Notes under the pieces: model-generated
Database searches by the model: none
Seen by the model: the letters and a program-made list of their open reading frames with translations, nothing else
What the model was told of the DNA's origin: nothing
In this document: one piece after another, positions 13,954 through 25,544 of the stretch
Position numbering within the stretch: position 1 is the first letter of the stretch
Layout of the letters: every line of letters starts with the position of its first letter
Made by a program: the position numbers and the translations under genes
Assembly (NCBI RefSeq): GCF_036320965.1
Contig: NC_092271.1
Span: forward strand, 15,474,596 to 15,538,595
DNA length: 64,000 nucleotides
Reading direction: 5' to 3'
Source: Panulirus ornatus
Lineage: Eukaryota; Arthropoda; Malacostraca; Decapoda; Palinuridae

Positions 13954-15349
13954 CCTTTAACATAATTAGAAATTCAGAATATGCGTCCCACTGTAACCTT
14001 GGTGAGGGATGTTGTTAGGGACAGTGTGGTGAGCCGGAGGGGAGGAGGGTGATTTAGACTTTTCTGTAAGTAGGATATATATAGAATAAAAAATAATATG
14101 ACACGTCTTGCTATTTTATGTAGATTTAATATCTCCATGTTCCGGTAGCTTATTAATTGGAACAGGGCTTACTTCAGTAGGGAAGACATGGCTTATCTGC
14201 TATTATTTATGGTTTTCAACATCTTGAGGTATTGTTGAATCAAAATATTTTGCGATAGATATCTAGTCACTATATACCGTCATGTGCATCTGGAGGTTAT
14301 GTTTGGAGATTCTTCTTTAAAGGTTGTGATAACTACACCCCAGCACTCATGGTTGTCAAGCACAGTAGCTATATAATGGAAACATTTCCAACTCATAACT
14401 CAATCGAGGCGCCTGTCTTCTACCTGCTTTCTGGCGAATAAGAATGATTGGTAATTCAAAATGATTTGCGGGTATCGAAGAGAGAATGTTATTGTGTTGT
14501 GCACAGACATTCACGTCAGTCATTATTTGATCCCAGCGATCACTGTTGCTCATCAGCAATAGATTACGGTGGAGTGCCGCACAATAGTCACCTTGAGTTC
14601 GTTAATCGTTGTTAATGACCTTGGACTACAGTGGAATTATAAGTAGTACACTCGTACACTTCATTTTTTTCCATGTCTTCATTGAAAGTAGATATTATCC
14701 AATGAAAGAGAACAGCCTTACAGGTGCGGCATTGCGTTAATCTCATGACTGGAGGGTTCTTGTCCTTGGTGGAGCAGTGCGGAAGTGGAGGTGGATGATG
14801 TTGGTGTCTGAGGAACTTTGTGACCCTCATTCTTATTCCTGGTGACTCATCACAGCGGTATCCCCTCGTGCTTGACGATCCAGACTTTATGAAAGTAAAT
14901 GTACAATCATAAAATGTTATTGCGTAAACCGGAGAAAGAAAAAAAACGCGGGAATCGAGATACACGGAAACAAGTCATGAAAGTGTAAGAGAGTCAAGCA
15001 AGAATATATAATAAGGACAGAGATCTGCGGCGGACGAAGAGAGAGAGAGAGAGAGGAACAGTGGAGTTTCTTACAAAAGCAAACATGGTGGTCATAAAGA
15101 GTGAGTGGCGTTAGTACAGAGGGGTTCCTCAGGTGGTGGTATCCGGCCCAAGGTTACCGGTGGATGATGGAGGAAGTTCATCTCCTGTAAGTTCAAGGTC
15201 ACCGGCTCAACTTTCCCTCACAGGTGACCTTGTTAACCCGCTGGTGCGATGTCAGGTTCTTACTGTGTTCATTTCTTCGATGTTTCTTGTGCATGTAAAC
15301 GTGAAACACTTGTCACAACACTCGGGGTCTTAAGTATGTACACACACAC

Positions 15350-15352
<3 letters not shown>

Positions 15353-15424
<72 letters not shown>

Positions 15425-15446
15425 GTGTGTGTGTGTGTGTGTGTGT
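15353..15446. repeat. (TA)n-(TG)n microsatellite
   Basis: About 68 bp of TA followed by about 26 bp of TG. Confidence 0.97.
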
Positions 15447-16543
15447 GCGTAAAATGTATTGAAACTACTGGAAAAAAAATACTGATATAGGAAAGTGACT
15501 AAGGAATGTCAAAATCATACTTTCCCCACATGTTCAGTAAAATACGTATAGTTTCGTCGCGTTTGACAGGATAATTGGCGCGTTCCAAATTGTGGCTTAA
15601 AAGCTAAGTGGCACCTCAGCTAGTGGATGCATACCCCCATGAGAGAAGGGAAAGTTCATTTATGATACTTTGCCTGGAGCATAGTGTACCATTATAAGTT
15701 TAAATGCAGAGAAAAAAGTACTTGGTGTTTAGCCTGGACGTTAGTGCTGGAGTTGTGACGGAGGTTGTGAGGTAAAAGGGAGATGGTGGTGGGGTGTAGG
15801 TGAAGGAGGAAGCGTGCCCACCGCGCGTGCCTAGTGTCTTGGGAGCTGTGCTGGCTGCAGCAGCCAACGACGGAGGTCCTCACCACCTGGCTTACTTGGT
15901 GCTAGATCATGGATGCCATACAAGAGAACGATAACTGGAACACTTTTCTATAGATGTAAACGGCATACTGCTTTCACATTGCTGAACGGACGAGTGTTTA
16001 TATTATATTAGTGAGCGGGTTTTTATGAAAGTTGAGATCTGAAATTTTTCTCTCGAGTGGAAAACTAGTGAACGACCCTGTGCTCTGCCATAGTTTATCG
16101 TGGATCTGTTGTGTTTTTATAATTGTGCATGAAGCGTTAGTAGCGAAACATGTATTGCACGCATTGAACTCTGAATAAAATCAGTGAAATGTTATTGCTG
16201 AATTACGTTTAATTTCTGAAGAAAAAATAAATAGTTTAGTGAAATCGTTAGTGAATTGGAAATCAAACGATTAGTTTACTGGACTGCAAGTGTAACATAA
16301 ACATTGTTATATTTGTAAATTAACATTACGTACTTTGAACTTTAAATGAAATTGTAGCACCGACAAAGATAATGGGAACAGAGCATATACATATATATGT
16401 TTTAGTGAATTGTGAGCTAAGAAGTTACATGTTAGTGGTGATTTAAGAGAAATTTAAGTATTACTGAACGACACGTCAACCAGAAGTTAAATTGGATCTC
16501 GACTGAAAAGTGAAATATTGGATTAATCTCGTCTGTTGGAAAT

Positions 16544-16928
16544 TTGAATCATGTGAAAATGACGAAAAATGTTCGTAAAGTAAATTTCAATAAGCTGGCA
16601 AGGTCATTGTATTGTATTTCCTTGAAAAGTTCTTACGACATGTTAAGGGATCTTTATAGTGCTACATATCTCAGGCTGTTGTACCAACTCGGCTGGCATA
16701 TCCCTCTGTTCTATGGATATACATTATTTGTTGTATATCTTTTTTTCTGTGGGAATTGCCGGTTTAGCCGTGTGCTGTGGCACAAGGATAGCTTGCAGTG
16801 ACCAAGTAAACCATTACCAGAGAATTCTGCAGTATGGAGAAGGAGTTGCGTCATTGGACATAAACCGTGCTCAAGTTCTTAACGCGAAAGTGCAAGTGGC
16901 GCCGCAGCTGATCGTGCCGATTGGGTGA
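16544..16928 (+). other. Unassigned overlapping ORFs with a hydrophobic segment in a SARM1 intron
   Basis: Two overlapping frames are open. One runs 16544-16801. The other runs 16659-16928 and contains a hydrophobic stretch around YLLYIFFSVGIAGLAVCC, suggestive of a membrane segment. In the second frame a possible donor, CAA|GTAAAC, lies at 16806 in phase 0, so it could in principle be another alternative first exon. The AT-rich sequence before it (about 15900-16540) has no repeat features that I recognise. I know no family for either product. This may be chance. Confidence 0.2.
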
Positions 16929-18321
16929 ATCATGGCAAAGTAGTCGGGTGAAGGCGACGTTTGGTTGTCTTGGGAACTTGTGGCCAGTGATGTAGGGCTT
17001 CCTTATATCTCAGTGGAGTATCTTTGATGCTTGGAAGTTACATACGTTGCGTTTTAAGTTTTACATCGAGAAAGGGAAAATTTTAGGTTGAGACAAACGA
17101 ATGGTAGCATAATGTAGGTGAATGAATAAATGGACATGCGGGTAACTAGGTATTTGGTGATAAGGGTAAGAAATGAGGAAGGGAGAACAGTGGTTACTGA
17201 AGATCCCCTTTCCAGCAAAGCTGTAAGGCAAGGTTAAGTAGGTCGGTTACAAACCTAATTTGATCTGACCTAACCTAGGAAAACTTAAGGTGAGGGGGGA
17301 CGGGGATGGAGTCCTCAGATAATCCGAGAATAGTTATGAGGGCCTCAGTCATGATATTAAGACGTAAGAATGAATAAAGTTAACTGGAAAGTTGGTTGAT
17401 TTTAAGTGATAAAGCATTGTCGAGTTGCCTGAGGTCTAACGGGCAGGGCAATCAATGTAGATGAAGGCTGGTTTGCTGCACCTTTCGTAAGGTGAATCCG
17501 TTTGGTTGCCGACTGGATAAGTGTAGTCAAAATTGGGCAAGAGACTTGGATTAAGGATGGTTATTTGGGTTATTAGGTTATCCTTTAATAGGTCATTGAA
17601 TGGCCGTCATCGTTAAGTTTTAACCACCACCCATTGTGAATTAAGAAAGCAACATAGACTGGGGTTGGGTAGGCAGAATTGTTGGTCCCAGTTCTTTTGG
17701 TTAAGTTGGGAGCAGCGTGGGTGTTGACATGTGAGGAACAATATAGACAGGGTATGAGGCACTGTGGGTTTCACTCTAAACTAGTATAGGTGCACTGTGG
17801 AGGTGGAATGAGGAAGCAAAGTGAAGGACATCTTTGGTGGATGTAAGAACGGACACGAGAGTAGTAAACTAGGATGGTGCCTTAATGGAGGCGATAGGCA
17901 CCCGCCCACTCTTGGAGGTTGGCCTATCTTATTAACACTGAAATGGCTTTTGTCTGTTTCTTTTCAGTATATATGTAACTGTATGGTATGGAGAAAATTA
18001 ATATTGTGATATTTCTCTTCATAGTACTTCGTAGCTCATGAAGACGACGAGATGCATCTTTTTGATGACAGATGAAGATCATTCCCAAAAGTTTGTGTAA
18101 CATTATCTACACAGTGGTAAAATGACCTCTGTTGAACTTTGGATATTAATGGTTTCATCCGAGGACGGTGTTGTGAACGAAATTAAAAAGCTATCAGAAT
18201 TTGGTAAAGATGATTAAGATGACTTTTCACGCCAAGTATTGTTTTGAAATTTAAGGCGGGCGGACAGTCACTTTAATACGGGTATAAACTACTATAAGAG
18301 GAGTAACTTGCGGGAAGCGTA

Positions 18322-19212
18322 ATGATGCAGAAGCGCCGGCGAGTGAGCGACAGCGTACTGGCCGGTGTGCTTCCGGCACTTGGCCTTAGAAAGCATTCGA
18401 GTGTCGTCAATACCCGGGGTGGTCACCTTTCTTCTGCTTCAACCCTTACCTCGCCGCTTCCATGGGCCGTCATAAATTTCGACATCTTCTGGGTATTGCT
18501 CAGCCCCAACACAAAGTGTGGCGAACGGTTGGCAAAGAGTTGTGGAGTTCGTACAGATTGTGCTGCTCACTCTCACCTTCAAGGCGACAGTGCTTCTGAA
18601 AACCACCACATCTGTCAGGGCGCTTCATCTGATGAAACCCAGGCTAACCATGGCGGACCAGGCTGTGAGACTCACACCTGCCAGGCCTTCTCAGCTGGTA
18701 GAAAGTCTGAATATGACGGCTCTTCAGGTGGTGGCGTCACAGCCCTGCCAAACCACTCTGGGAGCTGCACCTGCCAAACCCTCCCAGCCGCTGACACTGG
18801 CAACTGCAAGGGCACCCCTGCAAGCAGAACCATATTTCCCTCCAGCAGTAATTGTCAGAGCCCTGGCATACCCTCATGTAGCACCAAGGAATGTCGTTGT
18901 AATGAAGTAGACTCCACCTCCACCACGTCTTGTCACGACAACCCTTGTAAAGTTAGGGTTTGCTCACATGGAACAAAACCTCCTCAGTCATGTAGCTCTG
19001 TGGGCCAACTGATGTGTAACTATGCATCTGCCTCGCACACTACGCCAACTCGCCAGAGCGTGGGTGGGTGTTGTTCGTGTGGTCAGATGGAGAGGAAAGT
19101 GAGCAGGGACAGAGGTGTGGCGAGTGGGGTTAAGTGGAATGGTCCTGGGATGGTTCATCCCTGTAGTGGTTGCTCTTGTTCTACCCTTTGTCAACTCCAT
19201 GCTATTAAAGAG
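18322..19212 (+). CDS. Candidate alternative first coding exon of SARM1/Ect4, Cys-rich (297 codons)
   Basis: An ATG at 18322 (a second at 18325) opens a stop-free frame to a strong donor, GAG|GTAGGT at 19213. The donor phase is 0, the phase needed to join exon 20851-21102. An in-frame stop at 18304-18306 argues that this is a first exon rather than an internal one. Local GC and CpG content is clearly above the surrounding intron, and codon use looks natural. The product starts with a basic MMQKRRR segment, then is rich in Ser, Thr, His and especially Cys, with clusters such as CSTKECRC, CHDNPC and CSGCSCSTLC. I recognise no domain. A second frame (about 18518-18910) is also open, so the frame call is not certain. 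TATA-like TATAAAC lies at 18283. It could instead be an unrelated gene or a chance ORF. Confidence 0.55.
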
Positions 19213-20850
19213 GTAGGTTTGCATTGCAAGTCGCATCACTCATGTAAATCTTATATTTTTTTAGAGAGAAAATGGTAGAATTCTAGATACATTCTTTGTT
19301 TACTGTAATTTCAGGCAGCTTATTGCATAATTTGTATATAAGTTGTGTTGGTTTAGAGTAGTTTTTTTTTTTTTTTTTTTTTTTTACAAATCGAAAAATA
19401 TTGGAGGCAAAAATGTTCACGAGTTGCTACATAAGAACATATTCTTTGAAATTTTTTGTCCTTGCATCAACACTCATATTTTCGTTTTTTTTTCTAACAA
19501 AGCTCAAGTGCTTTACATATAATTGGCTCATCATGAAACACCTCATTTACAAACACGTATCGTTTTCACGGAAAAATCTCTTATCGTATCCGTATCATAG
19601 AGGTTTAGATATGCAAGTGGCCAATAAAATTGCCATGTTCGGTGTATACATAATTACAGTGGTTGTTTATGGGAAATTATTTCAATATCTTACGTAACAT
19701 TTATACTTGGTTGCATTCGAAAGTAACATGCATTGTACTGCTCAGTAGGTATAGCAAAGAAATCGTTAACATATATTTTCAGGCATTTTATAGAACCAGT
19801 CATTTGACATGATTTCCAAGCAATACCTCTTATAGAATATAATTGATGTTGGATAAAGCAGAATAGAGTGTCATTTTCAACACTACACAATGGTGAGGTA
19901 ATTTAAGAATGGGAATGTGTCATGTGTGGTCGTTTACGAAAAACTTGATCCTTGATTTGCAGACTTGATCCTTGATTTGCAGCACCTATTCCGACCATAT
20001 TAGCTGGAACTTGTATATATCTAAATTTGACCAGGTATTTCTTATCGATGAGTAAACTTAGGCAGTAACTTGTTTGTACAATCAAATGATTTTATTATGT
20101 ATCTGTTATCATTAAGTTAAGCAAGTCCAGGAGCTGTGTAATTCCCCTCAGAACCGTTTTCGGATGAAAAAGAAAATATCTGATTAACAGGAATATTCAG
20201 ATCAGCCATACCCACAAAAGATGTATTGTGTGCTGTTTATACAGCGTGTATTAACAGATGTGAAAAAATTAATTACGATAAAGATCATTTGGTATGATTG
20301 GCATAATATAAAGCTCTTCTCTATCAAAGGCCGTTGTTGTTTGGGATTGACAGGTAGCAGAATCCGTGTCTAATGAAGACGGTAATGCACCACTTATGCC
20401 CAAGATATAATTTAGGTTTATAGTTTGCACCGTTTCATTAAGATTAAAAAAAAAAAAGTACGACTTTCATGCATTGCTCTAACCCTCTTTAGCAAGAGAT
20501 ATTAGATGTTTCATAGTTTTTTTTTTTTATTTACTGAATCCATGAGGAATAATTAAACGTAAATTAAAAGTACCCTTACCTTTCCAATCAATATTAACAA
20601 TTCTTTGATAGTTTTTAGGAATGTTTATGCCATGTTTGACTAATTTCATTTATTGTTTCATGTCCCCTGTTACTCACCATATTTGTAAAGGCTTTATGTA
20701 AACTTTCTTTTAACAGGTTGCTTAGTATGCCCATTTATTGGCTACTTTGGTAATACTCAAAATAATCCATATATTGTTGGACAACTTTGATCAAGTTTTA
20801 TGAAAACTCGTACATTGTGAGGTTACTGAACCGAGTCACTTGTTCCCCAG
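19213..20850. other. Intron between alternative exon and exon 20851; no gene seen
   Basis: AT-rich, with a T-run at 19363-19385 and a perfect 20-bp tandem pair at 19943-19982 (unit starts ACTTGATCC). Confidence 0.6.
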
Positions 20851-21102
20851 GAGGCACGACAATTGCGTGCAGGTGATGTGGACCACCGTGAGGGCTCCCA
20901 GGTGAAGGGCGCAACCATGAAGGTGGCGGGCGAAGGGTTCTCTGCCCACAGATCAGCTGTTAGCGAGCAGCAGCAGCGCCAGACAAAAACTCCAGCAGGC
21001 ACTATTAACCAAGAATCATCCCGGCAAGCAGCCAAGTCAGGCCTCACCATAAAAACCAAAGGCGTGTGTACGAAGCAGTCCTCTTCTATGACTTCCTCAC
21101 AG
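20851..21102 (+). CDS. SARM1: SARM1/Ect4 N-terminal exon 4 (84 codons)
   Basis: The acceptor TTGTTCCCCAG ends at 20850 and the donor CAG|GTATAG starts at 21103; phase 0 at both ends. It encodes a basic Ser/Gln/Lys-rich segment beginning EARQLRAGDV, echoing the AGDV motif of exon 7010-7177. It is the last exon before the ARM-encoding exon and the presumed common splice partner for the alternative first exon at 18322-19212. No catalytic motif is present. The donor is followed almost at once by a (TA)n tract and a LINE fragment. Confidence 0.85.
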
Positions 21103-21144
21103 GTATAGAAGCCATCATTAAAAATATTTCATTACACACACACT

Positions 21145-21147
<3 letters not shown>

Positions 21148-21228
<81 letters not shown>
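21148..21228. repeat. (TA)n microsatellite abutting a LINE copy
   Basis: A TA run of about 80 bp lying directly against the 5' edge of the LINE A fragment at 21229. Confidence 0.98.
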
Positions 21229-21230
<2 letters not shown>

Positions 21231-22760
21231 TGGCCAATAAATGGAGAGATAGGTAGTATGTTTGAGGAAATGAACCTGTATGTTTTGGATGAGTGAAACG
21301 AAACTCAAGGGTAAAAGGGAAGAGTGGTTTGGGAATGTCTTGGGAGTAAAGTCAGGGGTTAGTGACAGGACAAGAGCAAGGGAAGGAGTAGCCCTACTCC
21401 TGAAACAGGAGTGGTGGGAGTTTGTGATAGAGTGCAAGAAAGTAAACTAGATTGATATGGGTAAAAGTGGATTGAGAGAGATGGGTGCACATGTACCTGG
21501 GCATGAGAGGAAAGATCATGAGAGGCAAGTGTTTTGGGAGCAGCAGAGTGAGTGTGTTAGTAGTTTTGATGCACAAGACCGTGTGATAGTGATGGGTGAT
21601 TTGAATGCAAAGGTGACTAATGTGGCAGTTGAGGGAATAATTGGTGTATATGGGGTGTTCAGTGTTGTAAATGGAAATGGTGAAGAGCTTGTAGATTTAT
21701 GTGCTGAAAAAAGACAAGTGATTGGGAATAGCCGGTTTAAAAAGAGATATACATAAATATACGTATGTAAATAGGAGAGATGGCCAGATAGTGTTATTGG
21801 ATTATATTGATAAGTGCGCGAAAGAGATACTTTTGGATGTTAATGTGCTGAGAGGTACAACTGGAGGGATGTCTGATCATTATCTTGTGGAGGTGAAGGT
21901 AAAGATTTGTAGAGGTTTTCAGAAAAGAAGAGAGAATGTTGGGGTGAAGAGAGTGTAGTGAGAGTAAGTGAGCTTGGGAAGGAGACTCGTGTGAGGAAAT
22001 GCCAGGAGAGACTGAGTGCAGAATGGAAAAAGGTGAGAGCAAAGGATGTAAGGGGAGTGGGGGAAGAATGGGATGTATTTAGGGAAGCAGTGATGGCTTG
22101 CGCAAAAGATGCTTGTGGCATGAGAAGTGTGGGAGGTAGGCAGATTAGAAAGGGTAGTGAGTGGTGGGATGAAGAATTAAGATTATTAGTGAAAGAGAAG
22201 AGAGAGGCATTTGGACAAGTTTTGCTGGAGGTCAAGAGAAAGGTGCTGGAGGTGAAAAAGAGGGCAAATGAGAGTTGGGGTGAGAGAGTATCATTAAATT
22301 TTAGGGAGAACAAAAACATGTTTTGGAAGTAGGTAAATAAAGTACGTAAGACAAGAGAATAATGGGTACATTGGTGAAGGGGGCTAACGGGGAGGTGATA
22401 ACAAGTAGTGGTGATGTGAGGAAATGGAGTGAGTATTTTGAAGGTTTGTTGAATGTGTTAGATTATAGAGTGGCAGATATAGGGTGTTTTGGATGAGGTG
22501 GTGTGTGAAGTGAGAGGGTTAGGGAGAATGATTTGGTAAACAGAGAGAGGTAGTAAAAGCTTTGTGGAAGATGAAAGTCGGCAAGGCAGTGGGTTTGGAT
22601 GGTATTGCAGTGGAATTTATTAAAAAACGGAGGTGAATGCAAGAGTTTTGGAGAGAGGGGCAATTATGCTGTCTGTTGTGGATGAGAGAGCTTGGGAAGT
22701 GAGTCAGTTGTTGTTCACTGATGATACAGCGCTGGTTGCTGATTTGGGTGAGAAACTGCA
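21229..22760 (+). mobile_element. LINE family A (RTE-like) copy 1, internally deleted
   Basis: Frames are broken, but the endonuclease region is recognisable (VMGDLNAKV near 21590, GGMSDHY near 21865). The linker region follows to IAVEFIKK at about 22620. Copy comparison shows that the core RT palm (about 0.6 kb) is then missing: the sequence jumps to EVNARVLERG and the FTDDTALVAD motif C at about 22715. It is a pseudo-element with many stops. RTE assignment is by the APE endonuclease, RT and C-terminal motifs and is my judgement. Confidence 0.85.
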
Positions 22761-22761
22761 G

Positions 22762-22848
22762 AAGTCTCCAACTTCTGCTCTTTCACACTTGAATCTGCCA
22801 CCAGTGCTTTATCATCCGCAACAACTGACTCGCCTCCAGGCCCTCTAA
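22762..22848 (-). mobile_element. Inverted LINE A fragment around RT motif C
   Basis: On the minus strand it reads VVADDKALVADSS, the same RT motif C region that ends copy 1 on the plus strand. The two abut and form a hairpin-forming inverted pair. Confidence 0.7.
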
Positions 22849-23015
22849 TATACCCATTGTCAATATATGAACAGTCATTGGTTGGTTTTCTGTAAATGCA
22901 GATATTAAACATGATGCCACCCTCATGGATCAATCTAGGAATGGTAACATTATAATAATTTTTTAATTCCATACTAAATTTGATGGAAGGTACTAAATTG
23001 TTGGGCAGGGGAAGA
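22849..23015 (-). mobile_element. Possible Penelope-like element RT fragment
   Basis: The minus strand encodes PSIKFSMELKNYYNVTIP followed by ICIYRKPTNDCSYI. Penelope-like RTs have a similar run of a body-strand, then PFLDV, then VYRKPT, near the RT end. The fragment is too short and degraded to be certain. Confidence 0.4.
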
Positions 23016-23412
23016 ATTGTATGTAGATTTTCTCTTGTCAGCTAGATACACTGATAACTGTACTCCTCCTCGAGGTGACAGTGTGAGTGAAAAGTCACCT
23101 TTGATGAGGCTGTATCATAAGGAGTATGGTTTTGTCAAATAATTTCTCACTCCAAAGGGATCTACATTTCTCTACAACTGGAAGTAGTGCAGCTTTGGGC
23201 TGTAGGAACCTCTAGAAAGGTTCATGTTGTCACCAGGACTCTATCATAGAAATTGGTTCTGTAGTAATTACGAATAAAGAAATTCACACACACATATTAA
23301 TCTCCTGAGAAATTAATATGCACTGGTATTTTATCACATTTACTCTGCTTTCCAGTAGTATTGCCACTCTTCCCAGTAACATTGCTTGATGTGATTTATT
23401 TTCTCTTTGCAG

Positions 23413-24851
23413 AGCAATGTAAACATCACTGTTTTTGAGGATCTGGATAAATTAAGTGCATCGTCACAACCAGTTGATATTCAAAATGCCATCATGCGCT
23501 ATTCTGGTGTGATGTCCTCCTTCGTTGAACAACTCAAATCCCTGACAGTTAGTGAATGTCTTCAAGATGCTCCTTCACTTCTTGAAAATATAGATGACAT
23601 GATGAGAAAAGCTTGGTCAGTACCCATTTATGGTCATGAATTGGGCTTTTCTCTGTGTAATGTTTTGAGAAATAATGGTGGTATGGACATCCTTTTAGAT
23701 AATTGTCGATCTGATGACTCTGATTTGAAATTTTCAAGTGCTAAAGTGTTAGAACAGTGCCTCACAACAGAAAACCGTGGCTATGTGGTTGAGAAGGGTC
23801 TTGAAAATATAGTGAATGTCGCTTGTGATTGCACAAAGAATGGCTCATCTGTGGACAAATCTCGTGTGGGAACAGGCATATTGGAGCATCTGTTTAAGCA
23901 CAGTGAAGGAACATGCTCAGATATCATACAGTTAGGAGGTTTAGATGCTGTGCTGTCAGAGTGTAGAAAATCTGATGTTGAGACTCTGAGACATTGTGCT
24001 GGAGCTTTAGCAAACTTGTCCCTTTATGGTGGATCAGATAATCAGCAAGCTATGATCCAACGCAAAGTTCCAATGTGGCTATTCCCTCTCGCCTTCCACT
24101 CTGATGACAACATAAAATATTATGCCTGTTTGGCTATTGCCACCCTCGTTGCCAACAAGGAATTAGAGGCAGCTGTCTTACAGTCTGGGACTCTAAATCT
24201 TGTAGAACCATTTGTTTTAAATCAGATTCCAGACCAGTTTGCTAATTCTACGGTGGCACACCGCCATGGGCAAAGTCAGAGCTGGTTGCAGCGACTCTTA
24301 CCAGTTCTTAGAAGTAAACGAGAAGAAGCCCGTAATTTGGCAGCTTTCCACTTCTGCATGGAAGCAGGTATCAAGAAACAGCAAGGAAACATCGAGCTCT
24401 TTAGAGAAATTGGTGCTGTTGAGCCTCTTAAAGAAGTTGCTAGCTCTCCAAATGCCATCGCCAGTAAGTATGCAGTGCAGGCACTTCGTCTTATTGGAGA
24501 AGAGGTTCCACATAAATTAAGTCAACAAGTGCCACTGTGGACTCCAGAAGATGTGGAAGAATGGGTCAAGCAAATTGGCTTTTCTCAGTATTGTGAAGAC
24601 TTCATCAAGTCTAGAGTTGATGGAGACCTTCTTCTGCAGCTTACTGAGGAAAATCTTCGTGAAGACATTGGTGTAAAGAATGGCATTTTAAGACAAAGAT
24701 TTCTAAGAGAACTAAGGAAACTAAAACTCCTTGCTGATTATTCTTCTTGTGATTCCTCAAAACTCAACGAGTTCATTGTAGAAATTGACAAAGAATTTGC
24801 AGAGTACACGTACCGCATGCTTCAAGCTGGAGTATCTCGAGATTGTCTAAG
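23413..24851 (+). CDS. SARM1: SARM1/Ect4 main exon: ARM repeats, SAM1 and start of SAM2
   Basis: The acceptor CTCTTTGCAG ends at 23412; the donor AAG|GTAAAT starts at 24852; the exon ends in phase 2. It encodes about 480 residues. The ARM repeat region runs to about 24530; recognisable SARM1 blocks include [23 protein letters not shown] and [11 protein letters not shown]1 starts at about 24535 ([17 protein letters not shown]) and SAM2 begins at about 24770 (LNEFIVEID). From family knowledge, the ARM pocket binds NAD+ or NMN. The human pocket residues W103, R157, H190 and K193 have counterparts here: W at 23614-23616, R in ENRGYV, and H and K in ILEHLFK. Human R110 is replaced by His (GHEL), which I believe is usual in arthropods. 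The exon is intact, with no stop or frameshift. Confidence 0.97.
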
Positions 24852-25104
24852 GTAAATACATAATAACTTGATGCTAATGACACAAGAGTGCATATTCTGT
24901 TGCTGTGAAATAACCATAAGATTATTTTATTATATTAAAGCTAAACATATGAATAACCATGAAATTATAGGCAGTTACATAAAAGCATATATAAATATTT
25001 TTAGATACCCAGTTATGTTTATAAAATATATCAAGTTTTATCATCATGTATTATGATCACTTTTTTTTTGTAAAGTAATAAACTGATAATGAATTTCTTT
25101 TCAG

Positions 25105-25187
25105 ATATCTCACAGAAGAGCAGCTAATGAAAGAGTGTGGCATCTACAATTCTATTCATCGTCAAAGAATTAAGGACACAATATTGA
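25105..25187 (+). CDS. SARM1: SARM1/Ect4 exon completing SAM2
   Basis: The acceptor TTCTTTTCAG ends at 25104 and the donor GTAAGT is at 25188. The first base completes an Arg codon begun at 24850-24851. It encodes YLTEEQLMKECGIYNSIHRQ and a short helix, the C-terminal half of SAM2. SAM domains mediate octamerisation in this family (established knowledge). The following intron of about 2.95 kb holds a large inverted LINE pair. If the intron were retained, translation would stop within about ten codons (TAG at 25212-25214), giving an ARM-SAM protein without the TIR enzyme. Confidence 0.95.
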
Positions 25188-25544
25188 GTAAGTTTAGCAT
25201 TATTGCTACGTAGTTTGATAACTTATTGTATACAAGGAATTTGATGGTGAGAAAGAGATTTTATTATATAAAGCTATTATGTATCTTAAAACCTAATGCA
25301 TTTTAAAGATGATCTTTATTCATGTAAATGTTAATATTTGAAATATTAATTATTGTTACTGTTATTTTTAGTATCTAGTATATAATTTTGTTTTGCATGC
25401 AACCAAGGATGTGAAAAATTGAAATGTTGTAAGTTATAATTCCTATTTAACACAAAAGCCACCTTGCCAGAGGTGACTTTTCACTTATGGTGTAACGTCG
25501 GGCTATACATAGATTCTATTCTATTCTATTTTGCTTTGTCGCTG

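Larger units (their letters stand above)
7178..18321. other. Large SARM1 intron, no supported exon
   Basis: It contains a 34-bp minisatellite, several microsatellites and unique AT-rich sequence. Apart from the weak ORF pair at 16544-16928, I see nothing coding. Poly-A/T and poly-G runs at 12530-12556 look like decayed retroelement tails or simple repeats. Confidence 0.6.

Noticed and set aside
17255..17285. CCTAACCT-like words resembling arthropod (TTAGG)n telomere repeat
   Set aside because: Only one or two units are present, so it is not a telomeric tract.
18518..18910. Second open frame inside the Cys-rich exon
   Set aside because: It starts at GTG, has no ATG nearby at its start, stops at 18911 and does not reach the donor. 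Its amino-acid composition is plausible, so a frame error cannot be fully excluded, but the 18322 frame fits splicing.
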